Source: an uncultured Pseudomonadales bacterium
GTDB lineage: Bacteria > Pseudomonadota > Gammaproteobacteria > Pseudomonadales > Cellvibrionaceae
Direction: 5' to 3'
Length of the DNA: 64,000 bases
Assembly (NCBI GenBank): GCA_947487765.1
Contig: CANKXO010000008.1
Coordinates: 1 to 64,000, forward strand
The notes under the pieces were generated by a model. That model worked only from the letters and a program-made list of their open reading frames with translations, was not told the DNA's origin and did no database searches. This document shows positions 24,949 to 35,247 of the stretch, in pieces (position 1 is the first letter of the stretch; every line of letters starts with the position of its first letter). A program made the translations under genes and the position numbers.

Positions 24949-25067
24949 TCTTTAAACTATATAAAGCCTCTAAATGTGGGTGTTTTACTTTTTTCAATCA
25001 TGGCCTTTATAAAAGTGGTAAGGCCAAAAATCAGTAAAGCCAAATTTTAAACAGGATAACAACGATT

Positions 25068-25517
25068 TTGAGCACTTTCTACGGTAGTCACGCAATAAAC
25101 ATGGATGCTAAGGGTCGCATAGCGATTCCTGCCCGTGTGCGTGAGTTATTAGAAGAGTGTTGTGAAGGTCGAATTGTATTAACCGCCCACACTGAGAACC
25201 GCTGCCTACATTTATACCCAGAAAATCAATGGCAAGAGATTTTGCCAAAAATTGAAGCGTTGCCTTCATTTAATAAAATCTCTCGTCGTGCAAAGTTACT
25301 TCTTATTGGTCATGCCAGCCCACTTGAATTAGATGGTAATGGACGAGTGCTTGTTCCCCCGACTCTGCGTGAGTATGCGTTTCTAGAGAAGAGGTTAATG
25401 CTTGTTGGGCAAGGTAAAGGTCTTGAGTTGTGGAGTGAAGATAAGTTTGTCGAGTACATCGATGCATCGGTAGATGAAGAAGAAATGCCTGAGGGTATGC
25501 AGACCTTGGCGTTATAA
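25068..25517 (+). CDS. mraZ: transcriptional regulator MraZ
   Basis: The 149-residue product has two AbrB-like repeats with the MraZ signatures [16 protein letters not shown] (early) and [18 protein letters not shown] (late). It binds the repeats at 24914 and represses its own dcw operon in known systems. The start is TTG at 25068, preceded by CAGGAT; it aligns with the normal family N-terminus and no ATG does. It is the first gene of a tightly packed plus-strand operon. Confidence 0.95.
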   Translation: MSTFYGSHAINMDAKGRIAIPARVRELLEECCEGRIVLTAHTENRCLHLYPENQWQEILPKIEALPSFNKISRRAKLLLIGHASPLELDGNGRVLVPPTLREYAFLEKRLMLVGQGKGLELWSEDKFVEYIDASVDEEEMPEGMQTLAL

Positions 25518-25546
25518 ATGATGATTGTCGTAATGGAGTTTTAGTT

Positions 25547-26482
25547 GTGAAGTCAGGTGAAGAGCACATCACCGTTTTATTGGATGAGGCGGCAGATGCG
25601 CTGGTCACTGATAAAAATGGCTTTTATGTTGATGGTACCTTTGGGCGTGGGGGACATAGTTCAAAGGTATTAGGGGGGCTGTCTGAAGGTGGTCGTCTGC
25701 TTGCGATTGATAAAGATGAGCAGGCGATCGCCGTCGGCAGTTTACGGTTTGCGGATGATGCTAGGTTTGAAATTGTTCAGGGGTCGTTCGCTCAATTAAA
25801 AATGTTGCTAGAAGAAAGGGCGCAGATAGGAAAAGTATCGGGCTTGTTATTGGATTTGGGCGTTTCTTCTCCTCAATTGGATCAGCCAGCAAGAGGGTTT
25901 AGTTTTTCTAATGACGGCCCTTTAGATATGAGAATGGATAATCAGTCAGGGCCCACGGCGGCAGATTGGGTTGCTTCGGCAAGTGAAGAAGATATTGTGC
26001 GTGTGCTTAAGGAGTATGGCGAAGAAAGGTTTGCTCGACGCATGGCGAGAGCAATTTTGGCAGAGCGCGTAATTGAACCAATTACGACAACAGCACGATT
26101 AGCAAAAATTATAGCTGAGGCACACCCTGCGTGGGAAAAAGGCAAGCATCCAGCAACGCGTGCTTTTCAAGCAATAAGGATTTATATCAATAATGAATTA
26201 CAGGAGTTGGACGACGTGTTGGCGCAGGCATTAGAAGTATTAGCAATTGGTGGACGCCTAGTCGTGATTAGTTTTCATTCTTTGGAGGATCGACGTGTTA
26301 AACGATTTATCCAGCGGTATGAGCGAGGGGATGAGTTACCTCTAGGCTTGCCCGTTACAGCAGATAAATTAAATAAGCGTTTACGTCGATTAGGTAAGGC
26401 GCTTAAGCCTGGAAAATTGGAGTTAGATTATAACCCACGTGCGCGCAGTGCTGTAATGCGTGTTGCTGAAAAAATCGCATAG
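25547..26482 (+). CDS. rsmH: 16S rRNA m4C1402 methyltransferase RsmH
   Basis: The 311-residue SAM-dependent enzyme (formerly MraW) methylates C1402 of 16S rRNA. Its early motif HITVLLDEAADAL precedes the SAM-binding region FYVDGTFGRGGHSSKVL. The characteristic blocks GLLLDLGVSSPQLDQPARGFSF, FQAIRIYINNELQEL and VISFHSLEDRRVKRF are present. The start is GTG with TGGAG upstream. It is the normal second gene of the cluster. Confidence 0.97.
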   Translation: MKSGEEHITVLLDEAADALVTDKNGFYVDGTFGRGGHSSKVLGGLSEGGRLLAIDKDEQAIAVGSLRFADDARFEIVQGSFAQLKMLLEERAQIGKVSGLLLDLGVSSPQLDQPARGFSFSNDGPLDMRMDNQSGPTAADWVASASEEDIVRVLKEYGEERFARRMARAILAERVIEPITTTARLAKIIAEAHPAWEKGKHPATRAFQAIRIYINNELQELDDVLAQALEVLAIGGRLVVISFHSLEDRRVKRFIQRYERGDELPLGLPVTADKLNKRLRRLGKALKPGKLELDYNPRARSAVMRVAEKIA

Positions 26483-26503
26483 CATTATTCAGGTGACAAT
26501 GTG

Positions 26504-26827
26504 ATGAAAAAACAAAGTTCTAAACAGCAACTTTCCTTTCCTAAATCTTTATTGATTGTAGTGCTTTTATGGGTGGCGTTGATGGCGTCGTCTTTAACGG
26601 TCGTATATGTCACTTATGATACGCGAGTTAAATTTAATGAATTGGAAACGCTTCGCTTAGAGCAAAATCAATTACAAGTTGTCTGGGGGCAATATTTATT
26701 GGAAGAAAGTACATGGGCTGCTTATGGACGTGTTGAAAAACTGGCGCAAGAGCGTTTGAAAATGCAGGTGCCAGAGTCGCAGCAAATTATTATGATTAAT
26801 TCGGAAGAGAATTCGAATGAAGGCTAA
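26504..26827 (+). CDS. ftsL: cell division protein FtsL
   Basis: The product is about 107 residues with a short basic cytoplasmic start, one membrane segment (LLIVVLLWVALMASSLTVVYV) and a coiled-coil periplasmic domain (NELETLRLEQNQLQVVWGQYLLEES...). It ends in the usual LKMQVPESQQIIMI motif. FtsL acts with FtsB and FtsQ in the divisome. A GTG at 26501 is an alternative start. It overlaps ftsI by 11 bases. Confidence 0.95.
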   Translation: MKKQSSKQQLSFPKSLLIVVLLWVALMASSLTVVYVTYDTRVKFNELETLRLEQNQLQVVWGQYLLEESTWAAYGRVEKLAQERLKMQVPESQQIIMINSEENSNEG

Positions 26828-28574
26828 GCCGCGCACGGCAAAAATAATTCGTTGGCGCTTTTATGGTGTATCTATAGTGTTGCTTGCACTATTGGCTGCT
26901 TTAGTTTGGCATCTCGCTTCGATACAGGTCTTACCTAATGAGTCTCGTGGGTATGAATTTCTTCAACAGCAAGGGTTGGTGCGAACGCTTCGTTCAGAAA
27001 CTATTCCCGCATTGAGAGGTGTAATCACTGATAGAAATGGTGAGCCTTTAGCGGTTAGTACACCTGTTGTTTCCTTGTGGGCTCAACCTAAAGAGCTGTT
27101 GTCTGCTAAAGAGCATTGGCCTGATTTGGTTAAGGCGCTAAATATGAAGCTGGGGAGTCTGGAGAAAAAATTACACCGCTTCCGCAATAAAGAATTTATG
27201 TATTTGCGCCGCCATATGACGCCTGCTGATGCGGATGAAATATTAGATTTAGATATCAGAGGTGTTTACGGCCAGAGGGAATACCGCCGCTTTTATCCAG
27301 CGGGTGAAATTACAGCCCATCTTGTTGGATTTACAAATATTGATGATAAAGGTCAGGAAGGGATAGAGCTTGCGTACGAACAGTGGTTGACCGGTGAAAA
27401 AGGCGAAAAGCAAGTATTGAAAGATTTAAGGGGCCGTGTTTTTAAAGATGTTAATTTAATTTCTGAAGCCAGCGCCGGTAAAGATATCGCGCTCAGTATT
27501 GATATGCGTTTGCAGTATTTAGCTTATAGGGAATTGAAAGAAGCAGTAACCGCGCATAGGGCGAAGTCTGGTTCTGTTGTGTTGTTAGATGCGAAAACAG
27601 GCGAAGTGTTAGCAATGGTTAATCAGCCATCGTATAACCCTAATGATAGAGCTGGCCTTAAACCACAAGCGTTGCGCAATAGAGCTATGACGGATCAGTT
27701 TGAGCCAGGTTCAACGATGAAGCCGCTAACAGTAATGGCTGCTTTAGAAACTGGGCGTTTTAAGCCAACAACCAAGATTAATACTAGCCCTGGTTACTTA
27801 AGAGTGGGCAGGAAAACATTACTAGATCCGGTTAATTATGGTGAGATTGATGTTGCTAAAATTTTACAGAAATCCAGTCAGGTAGGGTTAACAAAAATTA
27901 GCCTTGACCTTGAAGGCGATGTCATTCGAGATATGTTTTTCCGTACGGGCTTAGGGCAAGACACGGGTACAGGTTTTCCTGGTGAGGCGGCAGGTACGTT
28001 ACCAGGTTATTCGAAATGGCAGCCAATCGTTCAAGCTAATTTCTCGTTTGGTTATGGATTATCTTTAACGACCTTGCAGTTGGCTCAGGCATATAGTGTG
28101 ATTGCTGACAACGGTAAAAAGAAACCGGTGTCTTTGTTAAAGATTAATGAACAACCTGATTCAGTTTCCGTTGTTGAGCCTCATGTTGCGAAACAAGTTG
28201 CCACTATGTTGGAGAAGGTAGTGCAACCGGGTGGAACGGGTACTCGAGCTAATATGCCAGGATATTTAGGGGCAGGTAAAACCGGTACTATTCATAAGGT
28301 GGGGCGTAATGGTTATGCCGATGATCGTTATTCATCATTATTTGCAGGATTTGCGCCTGCTGATGATCCTCGCTTAATTGCCGTAATTATTGTTAATGAG
28401 CCAAGTAGTGGTCAATATTTTGGGGGTGAAGTTGCAGCGCCTGTGTTTTCTGCGTTAATGGAAAGAAGTTTGAGGCTGTTGCAAGTACCTCCTCGCCTTA
28501 ATGGGGGTTCGCACTCACAGGTAGTTCAAAAAATTAAGCCGCCGTTAAAGGTGGCTATGGAGCCATTATCGTGA
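26817..28574 (+). CDS. ftsI: division-specific peptidoglycan transpeptidase FtsI (PBP3)
   Basis: This 585-residue class B penicillin-binding protein has one N-terminal membrane anchor (FYGVSIVLLALLAALVW) and a dimerisation domain (RGVITDRNGEPLAVSTPV). In the transpeptidase domain, the serine motif is FEPGSTMKP (STMK), the second motif probably lies in KSSQVGL (SSQ), and the third is GAGKTGTIHK (KTGT). It crosslinks septal peptidoglycan. It overlaps ftsL upstream, and its TGA overlaps the ATG of murE. Confidence 0.97.
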   Translation: MKAKPRTAKIIRWRFYGVSIVLLALLAALVWHLASIQVLPNESRGYEFLQQQGLVRTLRSETIPALRGVITDRNGEPLAVSTPVVSLWAQPKELLSAKEHWPDLVKALNMKLGSLEKKLHRFRNKEFMYLRRHMTPADADEILDLDIRGVYGQREYRRFYPAGEITAHLVGFTNIDDKGQEGIELAYEQWLTGEKGEKQVLKDLRGRVFKDVNLISEASAGKDIALSIDMRLQYLAYRELKEAVTAHRAKSGSVVLLDAKTGEVLAMVNQPSYNPNDRAGLKPQALRNRAMTDQFEPGSTMKPLTVMAALETGRFKPTTKINTSPGYLRVGRKTLLDPVNYGEIDVAKILQKSSQVGLTKISLDLEGDVIRDMFFRTGLGQDTGTGFPGEAAGTLPGYSKWQPIVQANFSFGYGLSLTTLQLAQAYSVIADNGKKKPVSLLKINEQPDSVSVVEPHVAKQVATMLEKVVQPGGTGTRANMPGYLGAGKTGTIHKVGRNGYADDRYSSLFAGFAPADDPRLIAVIIVNEPSSGQYFGGEVAAPVFSALMERSLRLLQVPPRLNGGSHSQVVQKIKPPLKVAMEPLS

Positions 28575-30145
28575 TGGCTTCAATGACTTATGCCACTGTA
28601 CAACGTCTTGATCAACTACTGCCAATGATTGATTTTTTATCGGATAAAATGCAGCACGCTGTGGCTGAAGTAGCGGTTCAAGCGCTAGCTATCGATAGTC
28701 GAGAGGTTAAAGGTGGTAGTTTGTTTGTTGCAATGCAAGGCCTGCATGCTCATGGCAAAGAATTTATTGATCAGGCTATTCGTAATGGTGCTTGTGCTGT
28801 ACTAATTGATGAGAAAGATGAGCTGCTTTCGAGGTCGACTGATATATCCGTGCCTGTTGTTGGTGTTTCTAACCTAGAAGAAGCGTTAAGTGATATTGCC
28901 GGTCGCTTTTATGGCCACCCTTCTCACAATCTTCCAGTTATAGGCATTACCGGGACAAATGGAAAAACAACATGTTCACAGTTATTAGCTCAAGCATTGG
29001 CATACTTACATCAGCCTTGCGGTGTGATGGGGACTTTAGGTTGTGGTGTTATTAAAGAAAGTCAGTTAACAGTTGATGATAATTTGCAGGATGTATTAAC
29101 TGCAACAGGCATGACGACAACTGATGCTATTACGACTCAAAAAATTTGCTCACAGTTAATCGATCAAGGTGCAAAAGCATTGGCGATGGAAGTTTCTTCT
29201 CATGGTTTGATACAACATCGTGTTAGCGCTATCGATATTAATACGGCGGTGTTTACGAATTTAACTCATGATCATTTGGATTATCACGGCACGATGGCTG
29301 CCTATGGGCAAGCGAAAGCAACATTGTTTGCAATGCCATCAGTATCAATGGCAGTCATTAATGATGACGATGAGTTTTCAATGAGCTTGATTGAAAATTT
29401 GCGAGACGATATTCGATTAGCCACTTACAGTGTTAATCAGGCGAGTGCTATCTCTGAAAAATCGATAGCTCACTTTTCGCTTAAATCAATTGAAATGAAC
29501 GAACAGGGTTTATCTGCATTACTTATTACGCCGAATGGTGAATATCCCATCGCAACAAAAATGGTTGGCCAATTTAATTTGAGTAATTTGTTAGCAGTAG
29601 TGGCAGCACTTTACATTAATAATTACCCCTTGGAGCGTATTGTTTCGTTAATACCATCTTTGAAACCGGTACCTGGGAGAATGGAACTGATTGTTAATCA
29701 ATTAGATATTCAGGTCGTTGTTGACTACGCCCACACGCCGGATGCTTTAAAAAATGCCTTAAGTGCATTGTTGTCGCACACGCAAGGAAAGCTTTGGTGT
29801 GTATTTGGTTGTGGTGGAGATCGAGATCGGGAAAAACGTCCCGAAATGGCAGCGGTTGCTGAGCAGTTAGCGGATGAGATTGTTGTAACCAGTGATAACC
29901 CTCGTAATGAATCCTCTGTACAAATCTTTGCCGATATCGAGCAAGGGTTTCAAGAGCCTAGAGAAGTTGTGGCTGATAGAGCCAGCGCCATTGAATTTGC
30001 TATCAATAATGCCAGAGCTGGTGATGTAGTGCTAATTGCGGGTAAGGGTCATGAAGATTATCAAATAATTGGTAATCAACGTTTTCCTTTCAGTGACCAG
30101 CAGCATGCAAGGTTTAGTCTACGCCAACGGGAAGCGGAGGAGTGA
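28574..30145 (+). CDS. murE: UDP-MurNAc-tripeptide synthetase MurE (meso-DAP type)
   Basis: The 523-residue cytosolic ligase adds meso-diaminopimelate to UDP-MurNAc-L-Ala-D-Glu. The ATP-binding motif is GITGTNGKTTCSQLL. The motif SDNPRNES carries the DNPR signature that selects DAP rather than lysine, so the peptidoglycan is DAP-type. The start is the ATG in the TGATG overlap with ftsI; a GTG at 28571 is also possible. Confidence 0.97.
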   Translation: MASMTYATVQRLDQLLPMIDFLSDKMQHAVAEVAVQALAIDSREVKGGSLFVAMQGLHAHGKEFIDQAIRNGACAVLIDEKDELLSRSTDISVPVVGVSNLEEALSDIAGRFYGHPSHNLPVIGITGTNGKTTCSQLLAQALAYLHQPCGVMGTLGCGVIKESQLTVDDNLQDVLTATGMTTTDAITTQKICSQLIDQGAKALAMEVSSHGLIQHRVSAIDINTAVFTNLTHDHLDYHGTMAAYGQAKATLFAMPSVSMAVINDDDEFSMSLIENLRDDIRLATYSVNQASAISEKSIAHFSLKSIEMNEQGLSALLITPNGEYPIATKMVGQFNLSNLLAVVAALYINNYPLERIVSLIPSLKPVPGRMELIVNQLDIQVVVDYAHTPDALKNALSALLSHTQGKLWCVFGCGGDRDREKRPEMAAVAEQLADEIVVTSDNPRNESSVQIFADIEQGFQEPREVVADRASAIEFAINNARAGDVVLIAGKGHEDYQIIGNQRFPFSDQQHARFSLRQREAEE

Positions 30146-30149
30146 CCTG

Positions 30150-31577
30150 ATGATTACAGCGTTTACTCTACAGCAGTTAGCTATTCGTTATGGTGGAACA
30201 GTGCGTGACGGTTTTAATCACATTAATTCTGTCAGCATTGATTCCCGTGAGGTTGCTGGTAGTGATTTATTTGTTGCTTTAAAAGGTGACCGTTTTGATG
30301 CCCATGATTATTTACAGCAAGCTTTAGATAAAGGTGTTACAGCTTTTGTTGTTAACAAGAATGCTGAAGAAAAGCTCTCTAAGCAAGAGGGTATAGATGT
30401 TTGGTTTGTCGATGATACAACTGTTGCGCTGGGGAATATTGCGCAATGGCAGCGCGATCACTTCCATAAACCATTAATCGCTGTCACAGGTAGCAGTGGT
30501 AAGACAACGGTTAAGGGGATGTTGTCAAAAATATTTGCCGTTTATGTTGGTGAAGATGCAATTTTTGCCACGAAAGGTAATTTTAATAACCATATTGGAG
30601 TGCCTCTGTCTCTGATGAGTATAGAGAAAAAACATCAATATGCAGTGATTGAAATGGGTGCTAGTGGCCCACAGGAAATTGCCTACTTAACTGATATGGC
30701 AAAGCCAACAATTGCACTTGTTAATAATGTTATGCCTGCACATGTTGAAGGTTTTGGTTCTGTAGATGCTATTGCTACAGCGAAAGGTGAAATTTATCAA
30801 GGTTTAGATGAAAAAGGCATTGCTATTGTCAATGGCGATGATGTGTATGCAAGTCAATGGTTAAGGCAAGTTGAAACGTTGAAAACCACGGTTTTTTCAA
30901 TGTTCGAAAGTGTATTAGCTAATGGCCAGCAAGCACAAGTTCGCGCTAAAAATATCATCTTGCTTAAAAATGGATGCTATTCGTTTTGTTTGGTCTGTGA
31001 AGAGCAAGCTGTTGTCGTGAAATTGGCTGTGCTGGGAAAGCATAACATTACGAATGCAATAGCCGCTGCTGCTTGTGCTTATAGTGCTGGGATGGATATT
31101 GAGTTTATTCGCATGGGGTTGGAAAACTTCCGTGGAGAAGCAGGGCGTGTACAAGTTGTTGAAGGGTGTAACGGCTCTACATTAATTGATGACACCTACA
31201 ATGCGAATCCCGGTTCTGTAAAAGCTGCAGTTGATATATTGGCTGAGATGCCAGGTCAAACCGTTTTAGTGCTGGGAGATATGGGTGAATTAGGTGATGA
31301 AGCTGAATTTCAGCATCAGTCTGTCGGTCAGTATGCGGCAGAAAAAAATATTACTCACTTGTTTACCTTAGGGAAAAATAGTGCTCTTGCGGCAAAGGCC
31401 TTTGGCTCATCAGCACAGCACTGCTCTACATTTGAAAATTTAATAGAAGGCCTCACGAAATTGGCAGCTAATGATGTTGCGATTTTAGTTAAAGGCTCGC
31501 GTAGCTCTCGGATGGAAAGAGTTATTCATGCATTGAAACCCTCTGGAGATAATAATAATGCTAGTTTGGCTTGCTGA
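30150..31577 (+). CDS. murF: UDP-MurNAc-pentapeptide synthetase MurF
   Basis: The 475-residue ligase adds D-Ala-D-Ala to the UDP-MurNAc tripeptide. Motifs are [13 protein letters not shown] (ATP loop), [28 protein letters not shown] and [14 protein letters not shown]. The ATG at 30150 has GGAGG about 9 bases upstream; the frame is open back into murE but without a sensible start. Its end overlaps mraY by 20 bases. Confidence 0.97.
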   Translation: MITAFTLQQLAIRYGGTVRDGFNHINSVSIDSREVAGSDLFVALKGDRFDAHDYLQQALDKGVTAFVVNKNAEEKLSKQEGIDVWFVDDTTVALGNIAQWQRDHFHKPLIAVTGSSGKTTVKGMLSKIFAVYVGEDAIFATKGNFNNHIGVPLSLMSIEKKHQYAVIEMGASGPQEIAYLTDMAKPTIALVNNVMPAHVEGFGSVDAIATAKGEIYQGLDEKGIAIVNGDDVYASQWLRQVETLKTTVFSMFESVLANGQQAQVRAKNIILLKNGCYSFCLVCEEQAVVVKLAVLGKHNITNAIAAAACAYSAGMDIEFIRMGLENFRGEAGRVQVVEGCNGSTLIDDTYNANPGSVKAAVDILAEMPGQTVLVLGDMGELGDEAEFQHQSVGQYAAEKNITHLFTLGKNSALAAKAFGSSAQHCSTFENLIEGLTKLAANDVAILVKGSRSSRMERVIHALKPSGDNNNASLAC

Positions 31578-32640
31578 ATATTTGCAGCAATATCATAACG
31601 GCTTTGCTGTTTTTCAATATCTCACACTGCGTGGAATTTTAGGCGTGTTAACAGCGTTAGGTATTTCCTTGTTGTTAGGGCCTTGGATGATCCGTCGTCT
31701 AAATATATTACAGATTGGCCAGTCTGTTCGAGATGATGGACCAGCATCTCATTTGACTAAGTCAGGTACGCCGACAATGGGTGGTACGCTTATTTTGGCT
31801 GCAATTTTTATCAGCAGCTTATTGTGGTCTGATTTATCGAATCGTTATGTTTGGGTTGTATTAATTGTTACTGCCGTTTTTGGTGCCGTTGGTTTTGTTG
31901 ATGATTATCGTAAAGTAGTAGAAAAAAACTCGCGTGGTTTACCGGCAAGATGGAAATATTTTTGGCAGTCTATTGCCGGCTTAGGTGCGGCTGTTTACCT
32001 TTATTCTTATGCTGCTACACCTGCAGAAACGCAATTAATTATTCCATTTTTTAAACGTGTGATGATTGATTTAGGCATTTTTTATGTCGTATTGGCTTAC
32101 TGCGTGATAGTCGGAGCAAGTAATGCGGTTAACTTAACGGATGGCCTTGATGGCTTGGCTATTATGCCAACGGTTTTAGTGGGTGGGGCCTTAGGTGTTA
32201 TTGCTTATTTATCAGGGAATGTCACTTTCTCCAATTATTTACAGATACCTTATATTCCCGGTGCGGGAGAGCTTGTTGTTTTTTGTACCGCTTTAGCCGG
32301 GGCTGGTATGGGATTTTTATGGTTTAACACCTATCCTGCCCAAGTTTTTATGGGTGATGTCGGTGCTTTGGCTTTAGGCGCAGCGCTGGGCGTGATTGCC
32401 GTTATTGTTCGACATGAAATTGTATTTTTTATTATGGGTGGTGTGTTTGTTATGGAGACAGTGTCCGTCATTATACAGGTGGCCTCATTTAAACTGACAG
32501 GTAAGCGAATTTTTCGTATGGCACCTATTCATCACCATTTTGAATTAAAAGGGTGGCCTGAACCACGAGTGATCGTAAGGTTCTGGATTATTACAGTGAT
32601 ATTAGTTTTATTTGGTTTGGCAACGTTGAAGCTGCGTTAA
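31558..32640 (+). CDS. mraY: phospho-MurNAc-pentapeptide transferase MraY
   Basis: This 360-residue polytopic inner-membrane enzyme transfers phospho-MurNAc-pentapeptide to undecaprenyl phosphate to make lipid I. Family blocks are [20 protein letters not shown] (catalytic Asp pair), [13 protein letters not shown], and [23 protein letters not shown] at the C-terminus. The start codon lies within the end of murF, so translation is probably coupled. Confidence 0.98.
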   Translation: MLVWLAEYLQQYHNGFAVFQYLTLRGILGVLTALGISLLLGPWMIRRLNILQIGQSVRDDGPASHLTKSGTPTMGGTLILAAIFISSLLWSDLSNRYVWVVLIVTAVFGAVGFVDDYRKVVEKNSRGLPARWKYFWQSIAGLGAAVYLYSYAATPAETQLIIPFFKRVMIDLGIFYVVLAYCVIVGASNAVNLTDGLDGLAIMPTVLVGGALGVIAYLSGNVTFSNYLQIPYIPGAGELVVFCTALAGAGMGFLWFNTYPAQVFMGDVGALALGAALGVIAVIVRHEIVFFIMGGVFVMETVSVIIQVASFKLTGKRIFRMAPIHHHFELKGWPEPRVIVRFWIITVILVLFGLATLKLR

Positions 32641-32719
32641 ATCCTAAATTTAATTAAGAATTATTAGTAAATATATTAAAAGCTTATTTGAAAAACTATT
32701 TAAAAGGTAATAAAAAGAA

Positions 32720-34066
32720 ATGACGCTGATTGGAACGAGTAAATTAACGGTAATAGTGGGGCTTGGTGTGACCGGGCTTTCTGCCGCCCGTTTTTTACAG
32801 CGTCAGCATATGCCGTTTATGGTAATGGATTCTCGTGAAAACCCTCCGGGCCTTGATGAGTTTAAGCAATCATTCCCTGATGTAACTTTGCGGTTGGGGC
32901 AGTTCGATTCGTCTATTTTAAATCAAGCGAATGAAATTGTTTTGAGTCCCGGTATTAGTTTGAAAACACCCGAAATCGTTAATGCGGTTTCTGAGGGTGC
33001 AGATATCATAGGTGATGTTGAATTATTTGCTCGTGAAGTTAAGCGTCCGGTTGTTGCTATCACTGGTTCTAATGCTAAGACAACCGTAACGAGTTTAGTT
33101 GGGCAAATGGCAGTTGATGCCGGTGTTAATGTAGCTATCGGTGGCAATATAGGTAAGCCGGTACTGGATCTTCTTGAAGAGAATGCTGACTTATATGTGT
33201 TGGAATTATCCAGCTTTCAGTTAGAAACAACATTTTCTCTGAAAGCTAAGGTGGCAACTGTATTGAATATCAGTGCCGATCATATGGATCGCTATAACAG
33301 CTTGGCGGATTATCATCATGCCAAACAAAAAATATATTTTGGGGCAGAAACTGTTGTCACCAATCGAGCTGATCCTTTGACTCAACCACCGCTAGCGCAG
33401 GGTGTGACAGCTTTATCATTTGGCCTTGATAAACCTGATCGTCACGCCTTTGGTGTAATGCAAAAAGACGGTATTGATTTTCTTGCTCATGAATTTAAAC
33501 CATTACTTTCTGCAAAGAGTTTGCAGTTACGAGGACAGCATAATACTGCAAATTGTCTGGCTGCTTTAGCAATAGGTTACGCAGCTGGTTTGCCGACTGA
33601 CAGCATGTTAACAACATTACAACAATTCGAAGGTTTGCCCCATCGTTGTCAATGGGTCTCATCAATCAATGGTGTTGATTATATTAATGATTCTAAAGCG
33701 ACAAATGTTGGTGCAACGTTGGCAGCATTGGACGGCTTGTCAGAGGGTTCTCGGAATATCATTTTAATTGCTGGTGGTGATGGGAAGGGTGCAGATTTTT
33801 CTGCACTGAAACAAATTGTTGAAAAAACAGTTCGTCTAATTATTTTAATTGGTCGTGATGCTAAGGAAATAGATGTCGTTGTGAACGATATTGTTGATGT
33901 ACTTTATGCCGATACTTTACAAAAAGCGGTGTTGCTTGCAAAAGAAAATGCACAGCCCGGAAATATTGTATTGTTGTCGCCTGCTTGTGCTAGCTTTGAT
34001 ATGTTTTCAAGCTACGAAGAGCGTGGTAACCAATTTATCGATGCAGTAAAGAGAGAAGCTGCATGA
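32720..34066 (+). CDS. murD: UDP-MurNAc-L-Ala D-Glu ligase MurD
   Basis: The 448-residue ligase adds D-glutamate to UDP-MurNAc-L-Ala. Motifs are VGLGVTGLSAARFL at the N-terminus, AITGSNAKTTVTSL (ATP loop, with Ala in place of the more usual Gly), IGGNIGKPVLDLL, ELSSFQLETT and YINDSKATNVGATLAAL. It is preceded by a 79-base gap without a visible terminator. Its stop overlaps the ftsW start. Confidence 0.97.
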   Translation: MTLIGTSKLTVIVGLGVTGLSAARFLQRQHMPFMVMDSRENPPGLDEFKQSFPDVTLRLGQFDSSILNQANEIVLSPGISLKTPEIVNAVSEGADIIGDVELFAREVKRPVVAITGSNAKTTVTSLVGQMAVDAGVNVAIGGNIGKPVLDLLEENADLYVLELSSFQLETTFSLKAKVATVLNISADHMDRYNSLADYHHAKQKIYFGAETVVTNRADPLTQPPLAQGVTALSFGLDKPDRHAFGVMQKDGIDFLAHEFKPLLSAKSLQLRGQHNTANCLAALAIGYAAGLPTDSMLTTLQQFEGLPHRCQWVSSINGVDYINDSKATNVGATLAALDGLSEGSRNIILIAGGDGKGADFSALKQIVEKTVRLIILIGRDAKEIDVVVNDIVDVLYADTLQKAVLLAKENAQPGNIVLLSPACASFDMFSSYEERGNQFIDAVKREAA

Positions 34067-35247
34067 ATATGATGCAGTTGAAGATTCCCTTCGTGATGAC
34101 GCCAGCTAATAAGCAGTTGTCATTGTCTTTAAATTGGCAATTGATTTTAACAGTATTTGTTTTGATGAGTGTTGGTTTGATTATGGTGGCGTCTGCTTCA
34201 ATAGACTTTGCAGTAGCTAAATATGACGATCCATGGTTTTTTGTTCGCCGACATTTAATCTATTTATTATTGGGTTTGAGTTCATCTTTAGTGATATTGA
34301 TGATCCCTACAGATTTTTGGAGGAAATACGGTTGGATGCTATTTTTGGTCGCTGTATTTTTTCTGGTTATTGTATTAATCCCAGGTATTGGTCGGCGGGT
34401 TAATGGTAGTCAGCGATGGTTACAGTTAGGGCCTATAACGTTGCAAGTATCTGAAATGGTTAAGTTTTGCGGTATCGTTTTTTTTGCCAGCTACCTTGCG
34501 AACAGCCAATATTTTTTGCAAACGCAATGGAAAGAATTGTTCAAACCATTGTTAATGTTGGTTTTACTGATGTGGCTGTTGCTATTAGAGCCTGATTTTG
34601 GTGGCTCTGTTGTACTAGCGGTTACTGTGGGCGGCATGTTGTTTTTGGCTGGAGCTAAGCTTTGGCAGTGCTTATTACTATTGATGTCAGGTGTTGGCAT
34701 TCTTGCAGGTTTAGTTTGGTTTACGCCTTATCGTATGAAACGATTAATTACTTTTATGGATCCATGGAAGGATCAATTTGATTCAGGATACCAATTAACA
34801 CAATCACTGATTGCATTTGGGCGTGGTGAATGGTTTGGGTTAGGTTTAGGAAATAGTATTCAAAAAATGTTGTATTTGCCCGAATCCCATACCGATTTTA
34901 TTTTTGCTATTTTTGCTGAAGAGCAAGGGTTTATTGGTGTTTTATTACTACTTGGTTTGTTTTTTGTGTTGGTTCTACAAATCTTTGCTGTAGCTAAAAA
35001 AGCGATGGTACGGAATGACACCTTTGTTGCCTTAGCTGCATTCGGTATCGCTGTATTATTTGGGTTTCAAATTATGGTCAATGTTGGTGTGGCATCCGGC
35101 TTTTTCCCTACAAAAGGTTTAACGTTACCTTTTGTGAGTTATGGAGGTAGTAGCTTGATTATTAACTGCCTCCTTATTGCCCTGTTATTGCGTATTGATT
35201 ATGACCTCGACCTTAATGTTGTTGCATCACGTAAGGAGGCGTCATGA
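34063..35247 (+). CDS. ftsW: septal peptidoglycan polymerase FtsW
   Basis: This 394-residue SEDS-family inner-membrane glycosyltransferase has about ten membrane segments. Motifs include MVASASIDFAVAKYDDPWFFVRRHL, INGSQRWLQLG-like RRVNGSQRWLQLGP, GYQLTQSLIAFGRGEWFGLGLGNS and FVSYGGSSLI. It polymerises lipid II at the division site with FtsI. It starts in an ATGA overlap with murD and ends in an ATGA overlap with murG. Confidence 0.97.
   Translation: MNMMQLKIPFVMTPANKQLSLSLNWQLILTVFVLMSVGLIMVASASIDFAVAKYDDPWFFVRRHLIYLLLGLSSSLVILMIPTDFWRKYGWMLFLVAVFFLVIVLIPGIGRRVNGSQRWLQLGPITLQVSEMVKFCGIVFFASYLANSQYFLQTQWKELFKPLLMLVLLMWLLLLEPDFGGSVVLAVTVGGMLFLAGAKLWQCLLLLMSGVGILAGLVWFTPYRMKRLITFMDPWKDQFDSGYQLTQSLIAFGRGEWFGLGLGNSIQKMLYLPESHTDFIFAIFAEEQGFIGVLLLLGLFFVLVLQIFAVAKKAMVRNDTFVALAAFGIAVLFGFQIMVNVGVASGFFPTKGLTLPFVSYGGSSLIINCLLIALLLRIDYDLDLNVVASRKEAS

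Noticed and set aside
30069-30149. Upstream extension of MurF
   Set aside because: It overlaps murE in another frame; ATG 30150 has a good ribosome site and fits the family N-terminus.
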